From Vandammella animalimorsus (GTDB taxonomy: Bacteria > Pseudomonadota > Gammaproteobacteria > Burkholderiales > Burkholderiaceae_C), in the NCBI RefSeq assembly GCF_002285265.1, contig NZ_NSJB01000001.1, forward strand, positions 124,001 to 188,000: a stretch of 64,000 nt of DNA, read 5' to 3'. This document shows, in pieces, positions 57,201 through 63,845 of this stretch. Each line of letters starts with the position of its first letter. The stretch's first letter is position 1. The notes beneath the pieces were generated by a model. The model was given only the letters and a program-made list of their open reading frames with translations. It did not search any database and had not been told where the DNA came from. The translations under genes and the position numbers were made by a program.

Positions 57201-58039
57201 GGCAAGCCGACAGCGGCTGGGGCACAGCCCCGCTGTGGCAAACCGAGCACAACAACAGTGCGCAAGGCCAGGCGCAGACCCAAACCCACTGGCTGCACAC
57301 CGACCACCTGGAGCGCCCGCTGGTAGCCAGCGACAGCAGCGGAGCGGCCACCTGGCAAGCCCTGGCCGAAAGCTTTGGGCAAACGTGGGTGAACAGCACC
57401 AGCCGCACCGAAGTCAACATACGGCTGCCGGGCCAATACTGGGACGCGGAAAGCGGCAGGCACTACAACCAGCAGAGGTACTATGACCCGCAAACGGCCC
57501 GCTACCTGCAAAGCGACCCGCTGGGCCTGTACGATGGCATCAACACCTACGGCTATGCGTACCAGAATCCGCTGAGCTACAGCGACCCCACGGGAGAGGC
57601 CGTTCCGGCCATTGTGTGGAGCTATGCGCGGTGCGTAGCCAGCTGCAAAGCCGCCGATGCGCTGACGGCGGCCATTCAGAGTGAGTGTGATCCTCGGACG
57701 TTGGGTGATTGTGCTAAAGAGTGCCTAAACCCTCGCAAATGGTTTGGCAAAATTAAAAACAAGAAAAATATCAATGAAAAAACTCCCAAAAAGCCCGATA
57801 ATAAAAGAAAAAAAGACCCGTGCAAAGGCCTTAGATTGCAAATTGCTGCCCATGAATTAAAACTGAAACAATACATTAGCGACCCTTTATCTGCGGATAA
57901 TAAGGGGCATTTGGCAGGCGCTATGGATAACCCGGCTCTTTATGAAAAAATATACCAAGAAAGAGTGAGATCTTTGAGAAAGCAGATTGAGAATTTCAAA
58001 AGGCAACTGGAAGAGTGCGAGAAAAGAAATGCAAGATAA
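54233..58039 (+). CDS. Rhs2: Sec-exported Rhs/YD-repeat protein with a different, basic helical tip
   Basis: 1268 aa. The signal peptide and first mature segment match Rhs1 closely, then 173 codons present in Rhs1 are missing (after FELDPLDGS). YD repeats and the standard core follow (LPGQYWDAESGRHYNQQRYYDPQTARYLQSDPLGL). The C-terminal 145 residues are new: a Cys-containing link (CVASCKAADALTAAIQSEC), a Lys-rich stretch and a helical end (LQIAAHELKLKQYISDPLSADNKGHLAGA...RSLRKQIENFKRQLEEC). Similar HE.KL..Y...P...DN.G helical ends occur in other Rhs toxins as I recall, but activity is not known to me. No clear Shine-Dalgarno precedes the ATG. Confidence 0.85.
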   Translation: MPTASQRPAAAPSRRSLPWLLPLLLLALSPLLPLPAQAQPALGAGHAGTANPWVAEVELGVGLQLSASAPSVRQPNGEYRETHIDLRVNALGGPIDIARSWSQGRWRLSPAWAPLNFELDPLDGSVPAPPTQLGFGIVGRTHDPSSGAQSKLHNAWGAGRVGSLTDCLGTVSGSVQFLASSRQFKVVITSSRGQSKTFYYPAVYGSALDKGIGVSGASYAQDAQGHLLGQTHWDGRFTEKYRGPRGLITTHRYTYDWQPSEIIHADGAREAFEYESQRGLIEKYTDALGIQTHWKYDSRGLLIEQTEAAGTSEARKTTWQYDQWGQVTRQTLGEGQEAITWQYSYDADGNATQITDPVGDAWRLSYDLAGQVTAVTNPLGHTTRFEYDSQGNLTRRTSPSGHSSSTVYNSLGQPTQLKDELGRQSSITYNHQGQISSVTNALGHTARYTYNAFGNPTSETTPSGLSTTFEHDQHGRVIAYVDPWGNRVQFEHGNYGSEQAELLTAIVLPGGLRQEYQYDQRGRQTVATTRASDGQTLRQTTTYDAAGRIVGLSSAGGQSASGQYDALGRLIQVTDSLGNVTRATYNLLDQTTSITDASGNTTQYRYDKAGQLLEEIRPEGASTRYQYDAAGQLSAIAYPDGASIQYHYDPDGNPIRETRRSAAGAPEQTITYQYDASGDITGYTQQNASGQTISSARYQLDALGRVSEETITYGQGAQAISRTLKRQWDADFNTTALDINGQSQRYQYQQGRPSSIQTPQGQTIRISAYDWHYPTTIEYPGATRTQSYDSLWRPSGISVSNSAGHTLLDIRNSFNQESSISDQQIQQAGGIQGSIHYQYDRLDRLTQAQPSQSLKDLGLPDEHYSYDASHNRTASAHQGGAWRYESGNRLGSWGQPDNPTRYQYNASGHIASAEHNGATRHYHYDAGQRLSHITQNGQTIARYQYDPAGRRISKTTGQGAQQTTTWYLYSDEGLVEEINAAGQTTKSYGWQADSGWGTAPLWQTEHNNSAQGQAQTQTHWLHTDHLERPLVASDSSGAATWQALAESFGQTWVNSTSRTEVNIRLPGQYWDAESGRHYNQQRYYDPQTARYLQSDPLGLYDGINTYGYAYQNPLSYSDPTGEAVPAIVWSYARCVASCKAADALTAAIQSECDPRTLGDCAKECLNPRKWFGKIKNKKNINEKTPKKPDNKRKKDPCKGLRLQIAAHELKLKQYISDPLSADNKGHLAGAMDNPALYEKIYQERVRSLRKQIENFKRQLEECEKRNAR
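54261..54608. repeat. Rhs N-terminal repeat, copy in rhs2
   Basis: Partner of 49104-49435. Confidence 0.9.
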
Positions 58040-58328
58040 AATAAAAATCGATGAACTGCGACTCATCACTAATAAAATATTCGATAGTTTTGAGTTGATT
58101 GGGTGTTTTGAATTTTCTCTTGATGAGGATTTTTATTGGGATGTGTATGAGGATGAAAGGTATGATTTCACAAAAAGCCCGGATGGGTATTCGGTTGGGC
58201 AATTATTTGATGATATTTATTTTCTGAGGAAAATATTGGAGGATGAAGAGATGGCCTGTCCTATCATGTTTCTTCATTTGTTTCCGATTCTGAGGTATAT
58301 GGCTTTGCGCGTTGGTTTTGATAAGTGA
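58029..58328 (+). CDS. Small acidic protein, probable immunity protein for Rhs2
   Basis: 99 aa, overlapping the rhs2 stop by 11 nt. Strongly acidic centre (FSLDEDFYWDVYEDERYDF) followed by SVGQLFDDIYFLRKILEDEE and a hydrophobic end; no signal peptide. The pattern DFYWD...Y....P....GQL.DD is one I associate with Rhs-linked immunity proteins that bind basic toxins in the cytoplasm, in keeping with the Lys-rich tip of Rhs2. AT-rich. Confidence 0.7.
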   Translation: MQDKIKIDELRLITNKIFDSFELIGCFEFSLDEDFYWDVYEDERYDFTKSPDGYSVGQLFDDIYFLRKILEDEEMACPIMFLHLFPILRYMALRVGFDK

Positions 58329-58526
58329 TTGTGTGGCTCATGGCTTTATAGGTTGGGGCTGTGTTTTGATTGGCTGAAATTTTAAATGACTGGCTGGGTA
58401 GAGGGGCGTAGCCTTATAGGTAGATGTGAGAGTCAAAGGCGAAATGCGGGGGCATCCAGATGCAGAGGAGCATTCAAGACGACCAAAAGGAGGGTTTCGC
58501 ATCAGAATGTCTTTGCGGAGCAATTG

Positions 58527-59039
58527 ATGGATGAGTCTATTTATAATGAAGAAATGGATGGCATCTATAGGATGATTCGTTCTGGAAAGTATGCGTCGGC
58601 TATTGATAAAATGATGGTTGGCGATGGTTTTAGATTGGATGCTGTTTATAAGTTTGATGCCAATCATTCTTGGTATGTTTTGGGGGGTATTTTTTTAAAA
58701 ATTGGTAATTATAATTCGGCAATTGAGTCATTCAGGAGGTCGCTAAAGTCTTGGCCTGAGGAGGTGGATGCTTTGATGGCTATGGGGAATATTTACAGTG
58801 AAATAAAGAAATACAAGATGGCTGAGCGGTTTTTTAGAAGGGGACTTTTGATAAATCCTGAAAGTCTTGGCATGAAATTCAATCTTGCCAATGCGCTTTT
58901 TGACCAAGGGAAGCTGGATTTGGCGTTGAAGGAATATGCTTCGATTGCAAGGCAAGAATCCGACCTCTCGGGCCAGGCCAATAGGATGATTGGGCTCATC
59001 AATCAAAAGGCCCGCAAAACAACCCGAACCAGACCGTAA
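58527..59039 (+). CDS. Tetratricopeptide-repeat protein
   Basis: 170 aa starting at MDESIYNEEMDGIYRMI, with GGAG 8 nt upstream. Three TPR units: WYVLGGIFLKIGNYNSAIESFRRSL, ALMAMGNIYSEIKKYKMAERFFRRGL and GMKFNLANALFDQGKLDLALKEYAS. AT-rich DNA, like the immunity genes. It may be an accessory immunity or chaperone protein of the module, or cargo left from an earlier cassette. The gap before it (58329-58526) holds no firm gene. Confidence 0.75.
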   Translation: MDESIYNEEMDGIYRMIRSGKYASAIDKMMVGDGFRLDAVYKFDANHSWYVLGGIFLKIGNYNSAIESFRRSLKSWPEEVDALMAMGNIYSEIKKYKMAERFFRRGLLINPESLGMKFNLANALFDQGKLDLALKEYASIARQESDLSGQANRMIGLINQKARKTTRTRP

Positions 59040-59059
59040 AAATCAATTCTCAAGCAACC

Positions 59060-59479
59060 ATGCGCCTTATTGTCCTCACCATCATCGCCCTTTGCCTTGT
59101 TCTGGGCATCAAGCACTGGCGCCAGAGCCGGGATCCGCTGGCCCATGCCACGGCATCAGCTCAGGGCTTCGTGTCAGTGCCCATGCCCGATGGCGCACAG
59201 GCGCGCACCGTGTTGATTTTTACCCCGCGCAATTGCCCCTCCGACTGGGCCCAGCGCGCCCAGGCATTGGCCGATGCGCTGGCGCGTGAAGGCATCCCCG
59301 CGCAGCGCAGCTCGCATTACCGCGTCAGCATGGTCGACCCCACGCCAGAGCAAGAACAGGCCTTGCAGCGCTTTACGGCATTGAGCAAGCAGCCCGGCCC
59401 CTTGGTGCTGATCAACGGCCAAGCCAAGGCCAACCCCAGCGCCGATGAAGTCATCGCGCAATACCGCAGCGACCATTGA
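59060..59479 (+). CDS. Membrane-anchored thioredoxin-fold-like hypothetical protein
   Basis: 139 aa. One N-terminal helix (LIVLTIIALCLVLGIKHW), then TVLIFTPRNCPSDWAQRAQALADAL, resembling a thioredoxin strand-loop-helix with one Cys, and a C-terminal GPLVLINGQAKANPSADEVIAQY like glutaredoxin ends. Its GC content is high, unlike the AT-rich toxin tips and immunity genes around it. Ends 2 nt before the orphan rhs3 start. Function unknown. Confidence 0.62.
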   Translation: MRLIVLTIIALCLVLGIKHWRQSRDPLAHATASAQGFVSVPMPDGAQARTVLIFTPRNCPSDWAQRAQALADALAREGIPAQRSSHYRVSMVDPTPEQEQALQRFTALSKQPGPLVLINGQAKANPSADEVIAQYRSDH

Positions 59480-59481
59480 GC

Positions 59482-61416
59482 ATGGCAGTACGAGCGGACG
59501 GACGCACCACCCATGAAAGCAAAACCCACCCCAGCGGCCAGGCCACACTGAGCCAAACCATCCGCTACCACTACGACGCAGCAGGGCGGCTAACCGGCTA
59601 CGAACAACAAAACGGCGCCGGCCAGCGCATCAGCCAAGCGACCTACCAACTCGACGCCCTGGGGCGCACCAGCGAAGAAACCCTCAGCTACGGCCAAGGC
59701 AGCAACGCCATCAGCGCAAGCCTTGCGCAAAGCTGGAACGCCGACGGACAAAAAACCAGCCAAACCTACCCCGACGGCAGCACCGCGCACTACCAGTACG
59801 AACAAGGCCTGCTCAAAACCGCCAGCCCGCCCGGCAGCCAGACCAGCAACCCAGGCAACCCAGGCAACCCAGGCAACCAAAGCAGCCCAGCCCCCATCAC
59901 CTGGCAAAGCTACGCCTGGAACCAGCCCAGCGCCATCCAATACCCCGGCATCACAAGGCACAACCACTACGACGGCTTCTGGCGCTACCAGCGCATTCAC
60001 GCCCGCCGCGCAGACTTAACCAATCCAGCCAATCCAGCCAATCCAACCACCCCCAACACCCCAACCCTGCTGGAGCTGAGCTACCAATACGACCAAGACA
60101 GCAACATCACCCACATCCAAAAACAGGCAGGCGCTGACATCCAAGGCAGCACCGACTACCGCTACGACCGGCTCGACCGCCTCATCCAGGCCAGCCCCAG
60201 CCTCAGCCTGCAAGAGCTGGGCCTGCCCCACGAACACTACAGCTACGACGCCGTGCACAACCGCAGCGCCAGCGCCCACCAGCCTGGCCCCTGGCAATAC
60301 GCCAGCGGCAACCGCCTCACCCAATGGGGCCAACAACAACAGGCCACCAGCTACCAATACAACCACAGCGGCCACATCACCCAAAAAACCCAAGGAGGAA
60401 CCAACACCCCAGGCAGCCCAGGCACCCCCAACGCCAGCATCACCGGCTACCACTACGACGCCGCCCAGCGGCTGGTGCACATCGAACAAAACGGCCAAAC
60501 CATCGCCCGCTACCACTACGACCCCAAAGGCCGGAGAATTGCCAAAACCACCATCAGAGACAACAATCAAAGCACCACCTGGTACATCTACGCCGAAGAA
60601 GGACTGATAGCCGAGCTGAACGAGCAAGGCCAAACCCAGAAAAGCTACGGCTGGGAGCCCGACAGCCCCTGGGGCACGAAAATCCTCTGGCAGGCCGACC
60701 ACGGCAGCAGCGGCAACGCCAACACAAACGCCAAGACCTACCACTACATCCACAGCGACCACCTGGGCACGCCACAGATTGCCACAGACAAAAACGGCCA
60801 GCAGACCTGGGTGCAAGTGAGCGAGGCGTTTGGCAAGGCCAACATCTCCCCGGGCTCCAGCACCGAGATCAATCTCCGCTTCCCTGGCCAGTACTACGAC
60901 AAGGAAACGGGCACGCACTACAACTTCTATCGGGACTATGACCCGAGTACGGGCAGGTACTTGCAGAGTGATCCGATTGGGTTGGATGGGGGGATTAATG
61001 TTTATTTGTACGCAAATGGCAGCCCAACCTTGTACATGGATCATTTGGGGCTTGAAACATGTGGATCTGGATGGAATGAAAAACTAGTGCCTGACAATCC
61101 ATTTGGCTATCAGTTTTCAAATTGCTGCAGAGAACACGATCAGTGCTATGGAAAGTTGGACTGTTCCATCTCAAAAGAAATGTGTGATTTGAATTTTCAG
61201 AGGTGCATGCTGGCTGTATGTGATCGAGTAAGATCACAAAATCCAGAATTTGAAGATGGCTGTAGAGCTATGGCCAACGCTTACTACAAAGCTGTAAAAA
61301 CAATGGGATTCAGTGCCTTTTGCACCCCAGAAAGAAAAGATCGGTGTCCCTGCGACGAGGAGTGTCAAAATTACTGGAATCCTTCAGAACCGCCTCCCAA
61401 CATTTACGAAAATTGA
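59482..61416 (+). CDS. Rhs3: orphan Rhs C-terminal module with a second PLA2-like tip
   Basis: 644 aa without signal peptide or N-terminal plug. From codon 8 it copies the last 500 residues of the Rhs1 core (from GRTTHESKTHPSG) and ends with RFPGQYYDKETGTHYN...YLQSDPIGL. The tip (about residues 515-644) differs from that of Rhs1 but has the same catalytic pattern, QFSNCCREHDQCYGKLDC, plus many cysteines, so it is another phospholipase A2-like toxin. The start ATG lies 2 nt after the preceding gene, joined at a breakpoint near 59503. It is probably not secreted as it stands and serves as a store for tip exchange with rhs1. Confidence 0.82.
   Translation: MAVRADGRTTHESKTHPSGQATLSQTIRYHYDAAGRLTGYEQQNGAGQRISQATYQLDALGRTSEETLSYGQGSNAISASLAQSWNADGQKTSQTYPDGSTAHYQYEQGLLKTASPPGSQTSNPGNPGNPGNQSSPAPITWQSYAWNQPSAIQYPGITRHNHYDGFWRYQRIHARRADLTNPANPANPTTPNTPTLLELSYQYDQDSNITHIQKQAGADIQGSTDYRYDRLDRLIQASPSLSLQELGLPHEHYSYDAVHNRSASAHQPGPWQYASGNRLTQWGQQQQATSYQYNHSGHITQKTQGGTNTPGSPGTPNASITGYHYDAAQRLVHIEQNGQTIARYHYDPKGRRIAKTTIRDNNQSTTWYIYAEEGLIAELNEQGQTQKSYGWEPDSPWGTKILWQADHGSSGNANTNAKTYHYIHSDHLGTPQIATDKNGQQTWVQVSEAFGKANISPGSSTEINLRFPGQYYDKETGTHYNFYRDYDPSTGRYLQSDPIGLDGGINVYLYANGSPTLYMDHLGLETCGSGWNEKLVPDNPFGYQFSNCCREHDQCYGKLDCSISKEMCDLNFQRCMLAVCDRVRSQNPEFEDGCRAMANAYYKAVKTMGFSAFCTPERKDRCPCDEECQNYWNPSEPPPNIYEN
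59503..60996. repeat. Rhs core repeat, copy in orphan rhs3
   Basis: Partner of 51529-53041 in direct orientation; recombination between them would move the rhs3 tip onto rhs1 and delete about 8 kb. Confidence 0.92.
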
Positions 61417-61418
61417 TT

Positions 61419-62069
61419 ATGAAAAAATTATTTTTAAGCCTTCTGTTATTTTTCCTTGGAGGCTGCTCCTCTGTCACGAAAATTAACTATCAGGGGAGCG
61501 CTTTATGGCATCCCATGAATTTCGGCAGCCATTATGTACTAAAAAAACCGGTTTTCTTGATAGAGGTTTTTGATGAAAAAAAATCTTATATTGCGCTTGT
61601 TCCTCCAAATATCAAAACCGGATATCACAAATCACCAAAATCTATCGAAGAATATTTGATTGATCCAAAAAATATCAACTGGAGTCGTGTTTTGGACATT
61701 GGGGCGGACAAAAGCGATATCATGGCTTACATAAACAGGTGGCACCCTAATTTCCCAATAGAGGCTTTAAGAAAGCTAGAGAGCTCTCCTTTGTATGACT
61801 ATTTTGAGTTATTGAAAGATTATTCGGATCCATTGTTTTATTTTAATTCTTATTATTGCTGCCGAGCTATTGGGATTGCCAATGCCGGTGCGGTTATTGT
61901 CGCGCACGAAGCATACGTAATAGACTTATTTAATCCATTAACATCCCCTGTGACCCATAAAAGATACATGCGCTTTGCAAAGTACAAAAAAAAAGAAGAA
62001 TTAGTGGTTAATATTGATTCAATGCTGATAAAAAATCGTTTCTTTGAGTATTTTGAAAAAATTGATTAA
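61419..62069 (+). CDS. Lipoprotein, probable immunity protein for the Rhs3 PLA2-like tip
   Basis: 216 aa, 2 bp after the rhs3 stop. The signal MKKLFLSLLLFFLGGCSS has a clear lipobox (LGGC, Cys16). The mature protein is AT-rich in DNA and has no known domain. It does not resemble the first lipoprotein in sequence, as expected for immunity proteins matched to different tips, but shares the lipoprotein nature and position. Ends 25 bp before the 80-bp repeat. Confidence 0.72.
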   Translation: MKKLFLSLLLFFLGGCSSVTKINYQGSALWHPMNFGSHYVLKKPVFLIEVFDEKKSYIALVPPNIKTGYHKSPKSIEEYLIDPKNINWSRVLDIGADKSDIMAYINRWHPNFPIEALRKLESSPLYDYFELLKDYSDPLFYFNSYYCCRAIGIANAGAVIVAHEAYVIDLFNPLTSPVTHKRYMRFAKYKKKEELVVNIDSMLIKNRFFEYFEKID

Positions 62070-62093
62070 TAGTGATTTTTCTTGTCTGTTCCT

Positions 62094-62173
62094 TGTTCCG
62101 TTGTCCCACCCACTATCCACCGACACTTTTCACCCGCCTTCATCCCCGTTTTTTCATAAAAACCGGACTGAAG
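62094..62173. repeat. 80-bp repeat downstream of the third toxin-immunity pair
   Basis: Partner of 54024-54103; it is followed after 8 bp by the left end of the IS element. Confidence 0.85.
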
Positions 62174-62228
62174 CTTTGTATTGACCCAGTGAAAACCTGC
62201 ACAGGAGTTAACGTTGAAGGAAACGACG

Positions 62229-62546
62229 ATGAGCACCCTGATGGAAGACGACATCAAGCGCTGGACGGCCAAGCGTAAAACGGCCCTGGTCCTGGACATC
62301 ATCCAGGGCAAGACGACAGTCTCGGAGGCTAGCCGGGCTTTCGATCTGAACCCCTCCGAGGTGCAGCAGTGGGTCGATGAAGGCAAGCGGGGCATGGAGA
62401 ACGCCCTGCGTACCAAGCCGCTGGAAGTCAAGGAGCAGTACGAGAAGCAACTGCGTGAGCTGCAGGAGGCCTACGGCGAAGCCATGCTGGAGCTGCGTGC
62501 CAGAAAAAAGCTGGCGTCCCTGCTGGGCAACGAGGACGAGAAATGA
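62229..62546 (+). CDS. IS3-family transposase OrfA
   Basis: 105 aa. N-terminal helix-turn-helix (RKTALVLDIIQGKTTVSEASRAFDLNPSEVQQWVDEGKRG) and a C-terminal leucine-rich coiled part (EQYEKQLRELQEAYGEAMLELRARKKL). It binds the element ends. The stop overlaps the orfB start by ATGA, which allows coupled translation; a fusion by frameshift is possible but not evident. GAAGGAAA precedes the ATG. Confidence 0.88.
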   Translation: MSTLMEDDIKRWTAKRKTALVLDIIQGKTTVSEASRAFDLNPSEVQQWVDEGKRGMENALRTKPLEVKEQYEKQLRELQEAYGEAMLELRARKKLASLLGNEDEK

Positions 62547-63364
62547 TCCTCAGCCTTCAGCAGGGATTGGCTGAAGACGGGTTCAAGGTCAGCCTGGTCA
62601 AGCTGTGCCAGTGGTTCGAGATACCCCGACGCACGGTGTACTACCGCAGCACCAAGGCCGCGCCCAAGGTGCAGGAGCAGTTCGTCAAGCCGATCAAGGC
62701 GATGATCGAAGAGAACCCGTCGTTCGGCTACCGCACGGTAGCGCACCTGCTCGGGTTCAACAAGAACACCGTGCAGCGCATCTTCCAGATCTTGGGCTGG
62801 CAGGTGCACAAGCGCCCGGTGGGCTTCAGGCCACGCATCCAGGCCTTGCCATCCGTGGCCAAAGCGCCTGATGAGCGTTGGTCGACTGACCTGTGCCGGG
62901 TGTGGACAGGCCGTGATGGCTGGGCCTGGCTGGCCCTGGTGATCGACTGCTACAGCCGCGAGCTGCTGGGCTGGCAGCTCAGCCGCAGCGGCCGATCCAA
63001 GACCGCCGAGGCGGCGCTGGAGCAGGCGCTGATCGCCCGCAACGGCTGCCTGGGCAAGGTCAAGCACCCGTTCCTACTGAGATCGGACAACGGCCTGGTG
63101 TTCACCAGCCGCAGCTACACAGCCCTGGTCAAGAGCTATGGCCTGCAGCAGGAGTTCATCACCCCTTACAGCCCTGAGCAAAACGGCATGATCGAGCGCG
63201 TGATCCGCACGCTCAAAGACCAATGCGTGCACCGCCACCGATTCGAAACCCTGCAGCACGCCAACCGCGTGATCGGCGATTGGATCGGCTTTTACAACCA
63301 CCAGCGTCCTCACCAGGCGCTGGGCATGAAGACGCCCGCTGAGGCTTATGCTTTAGCGGCCTGA
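62543..63364 (+). CDS. IS3-family transposase OrfB (DDE integrase)
   Basis: 273 aa. N-terminal HTH_21-type part (FGYRTVAHLLGFNKNTVQRIFQILG), then the rve integrase core with the DDE residues in WSTDLCRVW, LLRSDNGLVF and YSPEQNGMIERVIRTLKDQ, 35 residues between the second Asp and Glu as expected. The end, YNHQRPHQALGMKTPAEAY, is typical. It appears intact and could be active. Confidence 0.93.
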   Translation: MILSLQQGLAEDGFKVSLVKLCQWFEIPRRTVYYRSTKAAPKVQEQFVKPIKAMIEENPSFGYRTVAHLLGFNKNTVQRIFQILGWQVHKRPVGFRPRIQALPSVAKAPDERWSTDLCRVWTGRDGWAWLALVIDCYSRELLGWQLSRSGRSKTAEAALEQALIARNGCLGKVKHPFLLRSDNGLVFTSRSYTALVKSYGLQQEFITPYSPEQNGMIERVIRTLKDQCVHRHRFETLQHANRVIGDWIGFYNHQRPHQALGMKTPAEAYALAA

Positions 63365-63426
63365 CCTGTGCAGAAAGTGGTGGGTCATTACAGTTGAACT
63401 TGCGCTCGTTTCTTTGCGCGAATGGG

Positions 63427-63468
63427 CAACAAAAAAGGACTTGGGCAAATCCAAGTCCTTTTTTGTTG
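63427..63468 (-). terminator. Terminator downstream of tRNA-Val
   Basis: An 18-bp perfect stem CAACAAAAAAGGACTTGG / CCAAGTCCTTTTTTGTTG with loop GCAAAT; the minus-strand reading ends in a T-run. It lies 16 bp beyond the tRNA 3' end. Confidence 0.9.
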
Positions 63469-63483
63469 AGACCGGGTGGGTGT

Positions 63484-63559
63484 TGGTGGGTGCTAACGGG
63501 GTCGAACCGCTGACCTACGCCTTGTAAGGGCGCCGCTCTACCAACTGAGCTAAGCACCC
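63484..63559 (-). tRNA. tRNA-Val, anticodon TAC
   Basis: A 76-nt cloverleaf on the minus strand: acceptor GGGTGCT/AGCACCC, D-arm GCTC/GAGC, anticodon loop CTTACAA with TAC, T-arm TTCGACC, CCA encoded. It is followed downstream by the island and preceded by the HU gene, as in related genomes. Confidence 0.96.
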
Positions 63560-63572
63560 CACCGTAAAGCAT

Positions 63573-63845
63573 TTATTTTACAGCATCTTTGAGGGCTTTT
63601 CCGGCGCGGAACTTGGGCACTTTGGCGGCTTTGATCTTGATGCTCTCGCCAGTTTGCGGGTTGCGGCCTTTGCGGGCGGCGCGCTTGGAGACTTCGAAGG
63701 TGCCGAAGCCGATGACCGACACGGTGCCGCCTTTTTTCAGGGTGGTCTTGATGGCGCCGATGGTGGCTTCCAGCGCGCGGGCGGCAGCGGCCTTGGAGAT
63801 GTCTGCCTGGGCGGCGATGTGTTCGACCAGTTCTGTTTTGTTCAC
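63573..63845 (-). CDS. hupB: DNA-binding protein HU-beta
   Basis: 90 aa, exactly the usual length, starting at GTG 63845 ([26 protein letters not shown]). The DNA-binding arm signature [22 protein letters not shown] is complete, and the end [19 protein letters not shown] is normal. HU bends and compacts DNA. The upstream region to 64000 holds its promoter space and no other gene that I can support. AGAGAGGC lies just upstream of the start. Confidence 0.96.
   Translation of the reverse strand: MNKTELVEHIAAQADISKAAAARALEATIGAIKTTLKKGGTVSVIGFGTFEVSKRAARKGRNPQTGESIKIKAAKVPKFRAGKALKDAVK

Larger units (their letters stand above)
62182..63387 (+). mobile_element. IS3-family insertion sequence, about 1.2 kb
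   Basis: Begins TGACCCA and ends TGGGTCA; the imperfect inverted repeats are TGACCCAGTGAAAACCTGCA... against the complement of ...TGCAGAAAGTGGTGGGTCA (matching TGACCCA and CTGCACAGG blocks). It holds two overlapping genes (orfA, orfB with ATGA). I find no direct target repeat: the left flank reads TGTAT and the right flank TTACA. Confidence 0.85.

Noticed and set aside
54314-57511. A 1065-codon minus-strand frame opposite rhs2
   Set aside because: It is Val/Gly/Ala-rich because YD repeats read backwards give such runs; no start signal or domains.
35299-63483. Type VI secretion or Tc-toxin locus around the rhs genes
   Set aside because: No VgrG, PAAR, Hcp, TssB/C or TcA/TcB-like gene is present; Rhs1 and Rhs2 have Sec signal peptides instead.
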